The translations under genes were made by a program, and so were the position numbers. This document shows, piece by piece, positions 53,901 to 64,000 of a stretch of 64,000 bases of DNA. The DNA is from Nemertoderma westbladi (Eukaryota > Xenacoelomorpha > Nemertodermatida > Nemertodermatidae). Below the pieces are notes generated by a model. It was not told the origin of the DNA. It saw only the letters and a program-made list of their open reading frames with translations, and did no database searches. Where the stretch lies: the NCBI GenBank assembly GCA_032718475.1, contig JAUCBJ010008187.1:1-64000 (forward strand), read 5' to 3'. Position 1 is the stretch's first letter. Every line of letters starts with the position of its first letter.

Positions 53901-56900
53901 CATATTCTAGGTCGATACAAAACATACCTCACATATTCTAGGTAAATACAAAACATACCTCACATATTCTAGGTCGATACAAAACATACCTCACATATTC
54001 TAGGTCGATACAAAACATCCTCACATATTCTAGGTCGATACAAAACATACCTCACATATTCTAGGTCGATACAAAACATACCTCACATATTCTAGGTCGA
54101 TACAAAACATACCTCACATATTCTAGGTCGATACAAAACATACCTCACATATTCTAGGTCGATACAAAACATACCTCACATATTCTAGGTCGATACAAAA
54201 CATACCTCACATATTCTAGGTCGATACAAAACATACCTCACATATTCTAGGTAAATACAAAACATACCTCACATATTCTAGGTAAATACAAAACATACCT
54301 CACATATTCTAGGTCGATACAAAACATACCTCACATATTCTAGGTCGATACAAAACATACCTCACATATTCTAGGTCGATACAAAACATACCTCACATAT
54401 TCTAGGTCGATACAAAACATACCTCACATATTCTAGGTCGATACAAAACATACCTCACATATTCTAGGTCGATACAAAACATACCTCACATATTCTAGGT
54501 CGATACAAAACATACCTCACATATTCTAGGTCGATACAAAACATACCTCACATATTCTAGGTCGATACAAAACATACCTCACATATTCTAGGTCGATACA
54601 AAACATACCTCACATATTCTAGGTCGATACAAAACATACCTCACATATTCTAGGTCGATACAAAACATACCTCACATATTCTAGGTCGATACAAAACATA
54701 CCTCACATATTCTAGGTAAATACAAAACATACCTCACATATTCTAGGACGATACAAAACATCCTCACATATTCTAGGTAAATACAAAACATCCTCACATA
54801 TTCTAGGACGATACAAAACATCCTCACATATTCTAGGTAAATACAAAACATCCTCACATATTCTAGGACGATACAAAACATACCTCACATATTCTAGGTC
54901 GATACAAAACATACCTCACATATTCTAGGTAAATACAAAACATACCTCACATATTCTAGGTCGATACAAAACATACCTCACATATTCTAGGTAAATACAA
55001 AACATACCTCACATATTCTAGGTCGATACAAAACATACCTCACATATTCTAGGACGATACAAAACATACCTCACATATTCTAGGTCGATACATAACATAC
55101 CTCACATATTCTAGGTCGATACAAAACATACCTCACATATTCTAGGACGATACAAAACATACCTCACATATTCTAGGTCGATACAAAACATACCTCACAT
55201 ATTCTAGGTCGATACAAAACATACCTCACATATTCTAGGTAAATACAAAACATACCTCACATATTCTAGGACGATACAAAACATACCTCACATATTCTAG
55301 GTCGATACAAAACATACCTCACATATTCTAGGTCGATACAAAACATACCTCACATATTCTAGGTAAATACAAAACATACCTCACATATTCTAGGACGATA
55401 CAAAACATACCTCACATATTCTAGGACGATACAAAACATACCTCACATATTCTAGGTCGATACAAAACATACCTCACATATTCTAGGTCGATACAAAACA
55501 TACCTCACATATTCTAGGTCGATACAAAACATACCTCACATATTCTAGGTCGATACAAAACATACCTCACATATTCTAGGTAAATACAAAACATACCTCA
55601 CATATTCTAGGTAGATACAAAACATACCTCACATATTCTAGGTCGATACAAAACATACCTCACATATTCTAGGTCGATACAAAACATACCTCACATATTC
55701 TAGGTCGATACAAAACATACCTCACATATTCTAGGTCGATACAAAACATACCTCACATATTCTAGGTCGATACAAAACATACCTCACATATTCTAGGTCG
55801 ATACAAAACATACCTCACATATTCTAGGTCGATACAAAACATACCTCACATATTCTAGGTCGATACAAAACATACCTCACATATTCTAGGTCGATACAAA
55901 ACATACCTCACATATTCTAGGTCGATACAAAACATACCTCACATATTCTAGGTCGATACAAAACATACCTCACATATTCTAGGTCGATACAAAACATACC
56001 TCACATATTCTAGGTCGATACAAAACATACCTCACATATTCTAGGTAAATACAAAACATACCTCACATATTCTAGGACGATACAAAACATCCTCACATAT
56101 TCTAGGTAAATACAAAACATCCTCACATATTCTAGGACGATACAAAACATCCTCACATATTCTAGGTAAATACAAAACATCCTCACATATTCTAGGACGA
56201 TACAAAACATACCTCACATATTCTAGGTCGATACAAAACATACCTCACATATTCTAGGTAAATACAAAACATACCTCACATATTCTAGGTCGATACAAAA
56301 CATACCTCACATATTCTAGGTAAATACAAAACATACCTCACATATTCTAGGTCGATACAAAACATACCTCACATATTCTAGGACGATACAAAACATACCT
56401 CACATATTCTAGGTCGATACATAACATACCTCACATATTCTAGGTCGATACAAAACATACCTCACATATTCTAGGACGATACAAAACATACCTCACATAT
56501 TCTAGGTCGATACAAAACATACCTCACATATTCTAGGTCGATACAAAACATACCTCACATATTCTAGGTAAATACAAAACATACCTCACATATTCTAGGA
56601 CGATACAAAACATACCTCACATATTCTAGGTCGATACAAAACATACCTCACATATTCTAGGTCGATACAAAACATACCTCACATATTCTAGGTAAATACA
56701 AAACATACCTCACATATTCTAGGACGATACAAAACATACCTCACATATTCTAGGACGATACAAAACATACCTCACATATTCTAGGTCGATACAAAACATA
56801 CCTCACATATTCTAGGTCGATACAAAACATACCTCACATATTCTAGGTAAATACAAAACATACCTCACATATTCTAGGACGATACAAAACATACCTCACA

Positions 56901-57399
56901 TATTCTAGGACGATACAAAACATACCTCACATATTCTAGGTCGATACAAAACATACCTCACATATTCTAGGTCGATACAAAACATACCTCACATATTCTA
57001 GGTCGATACAAAACATACCTCACATATTCTAGGTAAATACAAAACATACCTCACATATTCTAGGTCGATACAAAACATACCTCACATATTCTAGGTAAAT
57101 ACAAAACATACCTCACATATTCTAGGACGATACAAAACATACCTCACATATTCTAGGACGATACAAAACATACCTCACATATTCTAGGTCGATACAAAAC
57201 ATCCTCACATATTCTAGGTAAATACAAAACATACCTCACATATTCTAGGACGATACAAAACATACCTCACATATTCTAGGTAAATACAAAACATACCTCA
57301 CATATTCTAGGTAAATACAAAACATACCTCACATATTCTAGGTCGATACAAAACATACCTCACATATTCTAGGTAAATACAAAACATACCTCACATATT
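44995..57399. repeat. 31/30-bp satellite array, about 400 copies (12.4 kb)
   Basis: The unit contains acaaaacatacctcacatat followed by tctaggtcgat. Two variable sites dominate: gtcgat, gtaaat or gacgat at the end of the unit, and catacc (31 bp) or catcc (30 bp). Rare markers such as gacacaaaac, ataacatac and tatgtcgat allow larger duplications to be traced: shifts of 2461 bp (48838 versus 51299 region), 2981 bp (46811 versus 49792) and 1329 bp (54241-55569 versus 55570 onward). The 93-bp triple period of the 31-bp unit and the frame changes at 30-bp units produce short false frames. Non-coding satellite DNA. Confidence 0.97.
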
Positions 57400-57590
57400 T
57401 GGCAGAATTTTTAGCATTGCTTAATCACAATTACTATGATATTTCAAAGGAAAGACAACATGACCATTTTTAATCTATTTTACTTTGTTGATTTAATATA
57501 CGTGCAAATTTAATTTATTTAATTTAATTTATTTACTTATTATGCTTCCAAATGTTTGGAAATTACAGTCTCATATACTAGTGACGGGCC
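57400..57590. other. Spacer after the satellite
   Basis: AT-rich, no feature seen. Confidence 0.5.
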
Positions 57591-59003
57591 TAGCGGCCCG
57601 ATAAGGAACCGACTTTTTATTTTAAATAAAATAAAAGAGACAACGAGAATTAGTATAGAACTAATAATTATCTAAAAATACAATCATATTTCATACAATA
57701 ATTATTAATAAATTCGATCTATTATTAGTTGCTCAATTCTAGAACAAAATCGACCTGCAACTAGTGAAGACCTCGTTTTGGAATTTCGAAACCACGCTGG
57801 TGCGATGCGCGATATCGTGTTTAGTTAATTAATTGAAAACTCCATCAATTCATGTGCAATCAGTAATAAGAAATCGCTATAAATGTAATTAAATAAAAAT
57901 TATTCTAGAAAAATTTTCTTCAAAAGTATGAAATCTTGGCATTGGTGACGCGAAACTAGGCTAGTGAGATTCAGGATATTGCGTTTAATATAAAAATCGA
58001 AAACGCTATCGAATTCCGTAAAGGCGTTAATAAAATACTGCAACTTTTTTGAAATTTGTAAAATTCTAGAACTAGAAAAAAATAATTTTTGAACGGCGCT
58101 GTTTGGGGTTTCGAAACATGGATAGGCTGAAAGAGGACATCGAATTAAGTTTAAAAATGAAAACCCCATCGAATTGGACAAAGCGTTCAGGAGTTATAGC
58201 GGATCGAAAAAAATTTACCCCCCCCAGTCGCCAAAAATTTACAGTAATTTAAAATTTTGCAAAATAAATTTTTTGCGTTATTTTTGATGGTGAATCGATT
58301 GGCAGTACTTGCTACGAAAATTTTTTTTTGAAATTTTTGGTCAGAAAAAAAAACATGGAAAAAGTATATTTTTAAAAAGATTTGACGTCTTTGCCTATGG
58401 TCAGAGAATGATCCAACTCTGTACTTGGCAATCGCTCAAATCCATTCAGCTGAATGGCACAGTAGAGTAAACTAAAGTAAATTCCCTATACAATGTTCTG
58501 AAGGGGATACTGACAGAGAGTATTCCAACAATAAAACATTTTGCAATAATGTTGGCATTAATGTAGCCAACGCACTGTGTACTTAAGTCATTCAGCTTAC
58601 ATTAGCAGAGTGAGATATTCGCATAGAACGCATTGGGAAGAGTAATTCAGCTGAGGCGATATTAGATTTCAAACTAAACCAACGAGTTAATGTTTGCTTT
58701 GACAGAGAGTGGTGGCCTATACAAACAGTATGGGTGTACTGAGTATAATAATCTTGGCAACCTCATCGATTTATACTAAGCCTTGTGTAGAAATGCATTA
58801 CATAAGCCATTTTTCATCAGGACACCAGCTGTCATGGGTGTTATTTTACCATTGCGCCTATGGCGTTTTTTCGTTTATGTCTATTTTTCGAGCCCACGGC
58901 TCATGGACGAAATAGCGGAACATACCAGGGACCTTAGAATCGCGGTATCTAGCCGCTGTGAAAATTTCATCAAAATCGTTAGAGTAGTTTTGGCTGTAGA
59001 TCA

Positions 59004-59038
<35 letters not shown>

Positions 59039-59078
59039 TCGAGCAATTCTTACAGTAATGAACCTCTCGGTTCCTAAC
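57591..59078. mobile_element. 1.49-kb element, first of a tandem pair
   Basis: Runs from tagcggcccgataaggaacc to the point where the same phrase starts again at 59079. The element ends with agccagccagcc repeats, then ctcgagcaattcttacagta and ctcggttccta. The start (aaggaaccga) and the end (tcggttcct) are short inverse complements. Small frames on the minus strand (57900-58181) are kept in the second copy but show no known motif and lie in AT-rich sequence, so I do not call a gene. Confidence 0.7.
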
Positions 59079-60565
59079 TAGCGGCCCGATAAGGAACCGA
59101 CTTTTTATTTCAAATAAAAGAGACAACGAGAATTATTATAGAACTAATAATTATGTAAAAATACAATCATATTTCATACAATAATTATTAATAAATTCGA
59201 TCTATTATTAGTTACTCAATTCTAAAACAAAATCGACCTGCAACTAGTGAAGACCTCGTTTTGGAATTTCGAAACCACGCTGGTGCGATGCGCGATATCG
59301 TGTTTAGTTAATAAATTGAAAACTCCATCAATTCATGTGCAACCAGTAATAAGAAATCGCGATAAATGTAATTAAATAAAAATTATTCTAGAAAAATTTT
59401 CCTCAAAAAGTATGAAGTCTTGGCGTTGGTGACGCGAAACTAGGCTAGTGAGATTCAGGATATTGCGTTTAATATAAAAATCGAAAACGCTATCGAATTC
59501 CGTAAAGGCGTTAATAAAATACTGAAACTTTTTTGAAATTTGTAAAATTCTAGAACTGGAAAAAAATATTTTTTGAACGGCGCTGTTTGGGGTTTGGAAA
59601 CATGGATAGGCTGAAAGAGGACATCTAATTAAGTTGAAAAATGAAAACCCCATCGAATTTAGACAAAGCGTTCCGGAGTTATAGCGGATCGAAAAAAATT
59701 GACCCCCCCCAGTCGCCAAAAATTTACAGTAATTTAAAATTTTGCAAAAAAAATTTTTTGCGTTATTTTTGATGGCGAATCGATTGGCAGTACTGGCTAC
59801 GAAAAATTTTTTTTGAAATTTTTGGTCAGAAAAAAAACATGGAAAAAGTATATTTTTAAAAAGATTTGATGTCTTTGCCTATGGTCAGAGAATGATCCAA
59901 CTCTGTAACTTGGCAATCGCTCAAATCCATTCAGCTGAATGGCACAGTAGAGTAAACTAAAGTAAATTCCCTATACAATGTTCTGAAGGGGTGACTGAAG
60001 AGAGTAATCCAACAATAAAACATTTTGCAATAATGTTGGCATTAATGTAGCCAACACACTGTACTTAACAGTCATTCAGCTTACATTAGCAGAGTGAGAT
60101 ATTACCATAGATTGCATTGGGAAGAGTAATTCAGCTGAGGCGATATTAGATTTCAAACTAAACCAACCAGTTCATAATGTTTGCTTTGACAGAGAGTGGT
60201 GGCCTATACAAACAGTATGGGTGTACTGAGTATAATAATCTTGGCAACCTCATCGATTTATTACTAAGCCTTCTGTAGAAATGCATTACATAAGCCATTT
60301 TTCATCACGACACCAGCTGTCATGGGTGTTATTTTACCATTGTGCCTATGGCGTTTTTTCGTTTACGTCTATTTTTCGAGCCCACGGCTCATGGACGAAA
60401 TAGCGGAACATACAAGGGACCTTAGAATCGCGGTATCTAGCCGCTGTGAAAATTTCATCAAAATCGTTAGAGTAGTTTTGGCTGTAGATCAGTCAGTCAG
60501 TCAGTCAGCCAGCCAGCCAGCCAGTCTCGAGCAATTCTTACAGTAATGAACCACTCGGTTCCTAA
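59079..60565. mobile_element. 1.49-kb element, second of a tandem pair
   Basis: A copy of 57591-59078, shifted by 1488 bp, with a few percent differences: small indels, an agtcagtcagtcagcc variant of the tetranucleotide run near the end, and ggtgactgaagagag in place of ggatactgacagagag. It ends with ccactcggttcctaattaat. Confidence 0.7.
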
Positions 60566-61058
60566 TTAATTGATGCAATTAGATAACTTAGGTGTAAATC
60601 GTGCGTTATAAGACCTTAATACCCGAACGATTAATTAACAATATTATATATTATTTGTATTTATTACAACCCAAACAATATTATTACAAACTAACAACAA
60701 TTCTAATACTCAAACTTATATTACTCATCAAGTCTATTACTATCAGACATAGCATGTCAGAAACTCTGACTGTTAAAATAATTATACATTGCAGAAAATT
60801 ATTTATAAAGAGCAGATAAGTTATTAGAAGAAATACAGGGTATTAAAGTAACTGCCTATGAATATTGAATATGCATCAAATGCAATATTAATTGTTCACA
60901 TTTTTTTTAAATACAATTTATTTCGTATCTTTGAACACATTAATTGAAAGCAACCAGCAGTTTTTTCGATATATTTAGCATATCCTGGGGTCCACTTCGA
61001 CTTGCGAGTTATATTTAATGATCTTAAATTATTATATTATAATATTTAGAATTATTTA
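60566..61058. other. AT-rich spacer, no recognisable gene
   Basis: No supported feature. Confidence 0.5.
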
Positions 61059-61422
61059 CGGAGCCCCTAAAGGGACATGAGAAAAAAATATTTTTTTTTT
61101 CGCTAACTCGTGCGAACGACTTAGTATGTCGTGCGAACGACTTACTAAGTCGTGCGAACGACATACTAAGTCGTGCGAACGACTTACTAAGTCGTGCGAA
61201 CGACATACTAAGTCGTGCGAACGACTTAACTAACTCGTGCGAACGACTTAGTAAGTCGTTCGCACGAGTTAGTTAAGTCGTTCGCACGACTTAGTAAGTC
61301 GTTCGCACGACCTAGTAAGTCGTTCGCACGACTTAGTAAGTCGTTCGCACGACATACTAAGTCGTTCGCACGAGTTAGCGAAAAAAAATATTTTTTTTTC
61401 TCATGTCCCTTTAGGGGCTCCG
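61059..61422. mobile_element. Palindromic MITE-like element built of inverted tandem repeats
   Basis: The terminal inverted repeats start cggagcccctaaagggacat and end with the exact inverse, followed inward by a poly-A/poly-T block and cgctaactcg/cgagttagcg. Between them are about seven 21-bp units around tcgtgcgaacgac in one orientation and about six in the opposite orientation (gtcgttcgcacga). The whole 364 bp can fold into one long hairpin. Flanks are ...tta and taa..., compatible with a TA target duplication as in Tc1/mariner-type elements. Confidence 0.85.
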
Positions 61423-61623
61423 TAATTATTGGCAGTTAGCTGAATATTATAATTAAAGCTTGGTTAGTATAGATTGTGTAATTTAGGCTGCTAACTTCAT
61501 ATTATATTTTGTTTAATAAAATGTTTATTGTTTATATTAAGTAGGTCCCCTATAAGTCACTTTATTTCTTTCTAGCAATATCCTATCATGAGGTGCTCCG
61601 TTATTATTATTTTCTCTTGGCGC

Positions 61624-61637
61624 GGGGGGGGGGGGGA
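61624..61637. repeat. Poly-G tract
   Basis: A run of about 13 G after ggcgc in an AT-rich context. Confidence 0.9.
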
Positions 61638-61734
61638 TAGGATAAAGGGCTCACTCAAATTGATGATTAGATGGGGATTGAACACAAAACTATTCGACCA
61701 TAAATTATTATTCGTACATATATTTAAGGTAGCA

Positions 61735-62730
61735 CGAACTTAGTTCCAATCGCACATTTTTAAAGGCGAACTTAGTTCCAATCGCACATTTTTAAAGGCG
61801 AACTTAGTTCCAATCGCACATTTTTAACGGCGAACTTAGTTCCAATCGCACATTTTTAAAGGCGAACTTAATTCCAATTGAAACGAATTTAGTTCCAAAA
61901 TAAATTTTATAAATCGAATTAGTTCCAATCGAGGCGAACTTAGTTCCAATCCCAGAATATCAAAACGAACTTAGTTCCAATGCATGCGAATTTAGTTCCA
62001 ATGTTTCAATCGTGGGGCTAGCCACGTAGTAGGCGAAGCCTTTGCGTATGGCCACTATCTGGGGGTGGGTCAGGGTCAACAATTATCAACTAATTATTAT
62101 TAATGCATTAAAAGTATAATTACACATTATGAAATATTTATTAATCATGAGTATACTGATACTGACTGAATGAGTATGTAGTATATACTCAAGTCATGCA
62201 CATTGTGCCATTTTCACACCAAATACCTCAGTTTTTTTGGGTTAGGTGGATGGGCGTTGTTTGGGTTAGGAGGTTGGGCGTAGTTTGGGTTAAGAGCTTG
62301 GGCGTTGTTTTTTACTAAGAATATCATTTTAAATAATTAAATATAATTGAACTGTTTGGGTTAAGATGTTGGGAGTTGTTTGAGATAAGATTGTTTTGGT
62401 TCGGAGGTTGGGCGTTTTTTGGGTTAGTTATTAACAATTATTATTTACCCAGTACCCACCCACCTAATAGTGGCATTAAACAGATTCTTCGCCAACTACG
62501 TGGCTCGCCTCACACCTGAAACATTGGAACTAAATTCGCTTCCATTGGAACTAAATTCACATCCATTGGAACTAAATTCGCTTGCATTGGAAATAAATTC
62601 GTTTTCGTTTTTCTCTAGTTATTGGAACTAAGTTCGCCTAAATTGGAACTAAATTCGCCAAAATTGGAACTAAATTCGTTTCCATTGGAACTTAATTCGC
62701 ATGAGGCCTAAATTGGAACTAAGTGCGGGG
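61735..62730. repeat. Large fold-back element with arms of 'gcgaacttagttccaat' tandem repeats
   Basis: The left arm (61735-62010) has several units of gcgaacttagttccaatcgc with acatttttaaa spacers. The right arm (62515-62730) has many units of the inverse, attggaactaaattcgc. Next inward are the paired phrases ctagccacgtagtaggcgaa and ttcgccaactacgtggctcg, then gccactatctgggggtgggt against cccacccacctaatagtggc. The centre (about 62080-62440) contains a gttgggcgttgtttgggtta repeat. A non-autonomous fold-back element; related to 33836-34140. Confidence 0.75.
62225..62430. repeat. Irregular 'tttgggttaggaggttgggcg' repeats
   Basis: About six diverged units of 25-40 bp containing tttgggttaggagg or tttgggttaagagc. 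They lie in the centre of the fold-back element and share the gggttagg core with the array that starts near 62905. Confidence 0.65.
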
Positions 62731-62904
62731 AATCATATCTTCCATTCGCCAACAGGTTGTAAAATATGGGGTTTTTCTTTTATCCGATACGTATTTCGGC
62801 TATCCCGGCCGTCTTCAGGGATTATTAATACAATTTAAATAAACACAATTTACAAGTCAATAACACAGAAAAACCGGAAAAAGATGGCACCAACATAAAT
62901 GTAG

Positions 62905-64000
62905 TTAGGTTAGGGTAGTGTGGGTTAGGTTAGGGTAGTGTGGGTTAGGTTAGGGTAGTGTGGGTTAGGTTGGGGTAGTGTGAGTTAGGTTGGGGTAGTG
63001 TGAGTTAGGTTGGGGTAGTGTGAGTTAGGTGGGTGTAGTGTGGGTTAGGTTAGGGTAGTGTGGGTTAGGTTAGGGAGTGTGAGTTAGGTTGGGGTAGTGT
63101 GAGTTAGGTTGGGGTAGTGCGAGTTAGGTGGGTGTAGTATGGGTTAAGTTAGGGTAGTGTGAGTTAGGTAGGAGTAGTGGGGGTTAGGTTAGGATAGTGT
63201 GAGTTCGGTTGGGGTAGTGTGAGTTAGGTGGGTGTAGGGTGGGTTAGGTTAGGGTAGTGTGGGTTAGGTTATGGTAGTGTAGGTTAGGTTAGGGCAGTGT
63301 GGGTTAGGTTAGGGCAGTGTGGGTTAGGTTAGGGCAGTGTGGGTTAGGTTTGGGTAGTGTGAGTTAGGTGGGTGTAGTGTGAGTTAGGTTGGGTTATGGT
63401 AGTGTGAGTTAGGTTGGGGTAGTGTGAGTTAGCTTGGGGTAGTGTGAGTTAGGTGGGTGTAGTGTGGGTTAGGTTAGGGTAGTGTGGGTTAGGTTAGGGA
63501 GTGTGAGTTAGGTTGGGGTAGTGTGAGTTAGGTTGGGGTAGTGTGAGTTAGGTGGGTGTAGTGGGGGTTAGGTTATGATAGTGTGAGTTCGGTTGGGGTA
63601 GTGTGAGTTAGGTTGGGGTAGTGTGAGTTAGGTGTGTGTAGTGGGGGTTAGGTTATGATAGTGTGAGTTCGGTTGGGGTAGTGTGAGTTAGGTGGGTGTA
63701 GTGTGGGTTAGGTTAGGGTAGTGTGGGTTAGGTTAGGGTTGTGGGTTAGGTTAGGGTAGTGTGGGTTAGGTTAGGGTAGTGTGGGTTAGGTTAGGGTAGT
63801 GTGAGTTAGGTTGGGGTAGTGTGGTTAGGTTAGGGTAGTGTGGGTTAGGTTGGGTAGTGTGGGTTAGGTTAGGGTAGTGTGGGTTAGATTAGGGTAGTGT
63901 GGGTTAGATTAGGGTAGTGTGGGTTAGGTTAGGGTAGTGGGTTAGGTTAGGGTAGTGTGGGTTAGGTTAGGGTAGTGTGGGTTAGGTTAGGGTAGTGTGG
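62905..64000 (+). repeat. Telomere-like 20-bp minisatellite reaching the window end
   Basis: The unit is gtgtgggttaggttagggta with variants (ggttgggg, ggtgggtg, gagttagg, gttatgg). TTAGG and TTAGGG motifs occur once or twice in each unit, so the array looks like degenerate telomeric sequence mixed with gtgtg. It is not a pure TTAGGG array. Units become more uniform towards 64000, and the array continues beyond the window. Confidence 0.9.

Noticed and set aside
45000-57400. CRISPR-like array
   Set aside because: The repeats are directly contiguous with no unique spacers, and the context is eukaryotic; it is a satellite.
57900-59719. Conserved minus-strand frames (93 and 115 codons) in the tandem 1.49-kb elements
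   Set aside because: They are conserved only because the elements are duplicates; the frames differ in length and have no known motif.

Overview
The window is animal nuclear DNA, most likely from a repeat-rich, non-vertebrate metazoan. It has spliced genes with GT-AG introns, animal housekeeping families (an OTUD7/Cezanne-type deubiquitinase, the tRNA methyltransferase METTL2, the translational-type GTPase GTPBP1), several non-LTR retrotransposon families, a piggyBac relic, fold-back elements and long satellite arrays. I cannot name the species from sequence alone.

Layout. Positions 1-41977 are spanned by the 3' part of an OTUD7-like gene on the + strand. Five exons with compatible phases are at 31-210, 3648-3993, 40562-40821, 41240-41280 and 41564-41977. 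Intron 1 carries a LINE copy with a second copy of the same LINE inserted into it, each flanked by a target-site duplication. Intron 2 is about 36.6 kb and contains almost everything else in the first 40 kb: two antisense paralogous STAND-type genes (DUF4062-NACHT-TPR, 11206-17475 and 28290-31862), an antisense METTL2 gene (34279-35208) and a sense two-exon GTPBP1 gene (36070-38367). METTL2 and GTPBP1 are head to head with 861 bp between them. The rest of intron 2 is retrotransposons, fold-back elements and minisatellites.

The two NACHT genes are recent duplicates. Both start with an acylation-type N-terminus (MGCGSS) and both have a 34-bp tandem repeat directly upstream (about 4 versus about 23 copies). 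Read in the gene direction, each unit holds a CCAAT box, an AP-1 site and two GATA sites. Their C-termini differ completely: gene 1 has about 21 copies of a 9-residue repeat followed by about 38 copies of a 16-residue repeat, while gene 2 has a short tail with only two to three copies of an 18-residue repeat.

From 42 kb on the window has no recognisable gene. It holds a 29-bp array (43157-44513), a 12.4-kb satellite of about 400 copies of a 31/30-bp unit with large internal duplications (44995-57399), a tandem pair of 1.49-kb elements (57591-60565), a 364-bp palindromic element built of inverted tandem repeats, a fold-back element rich in a short TTCCAAT motif, and a telomere-like TTAGG/TTAGGG minisatellite that runs off the end of the window.

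The most interesting observations are the expandable promoter-like array in front of the NACHT genes, the mosaic divergence and repeat-built C-termini of those genes, and their position inside a giant intron of a deubiquitinase gene whose mammalian homologues act in NF-kB signalling.
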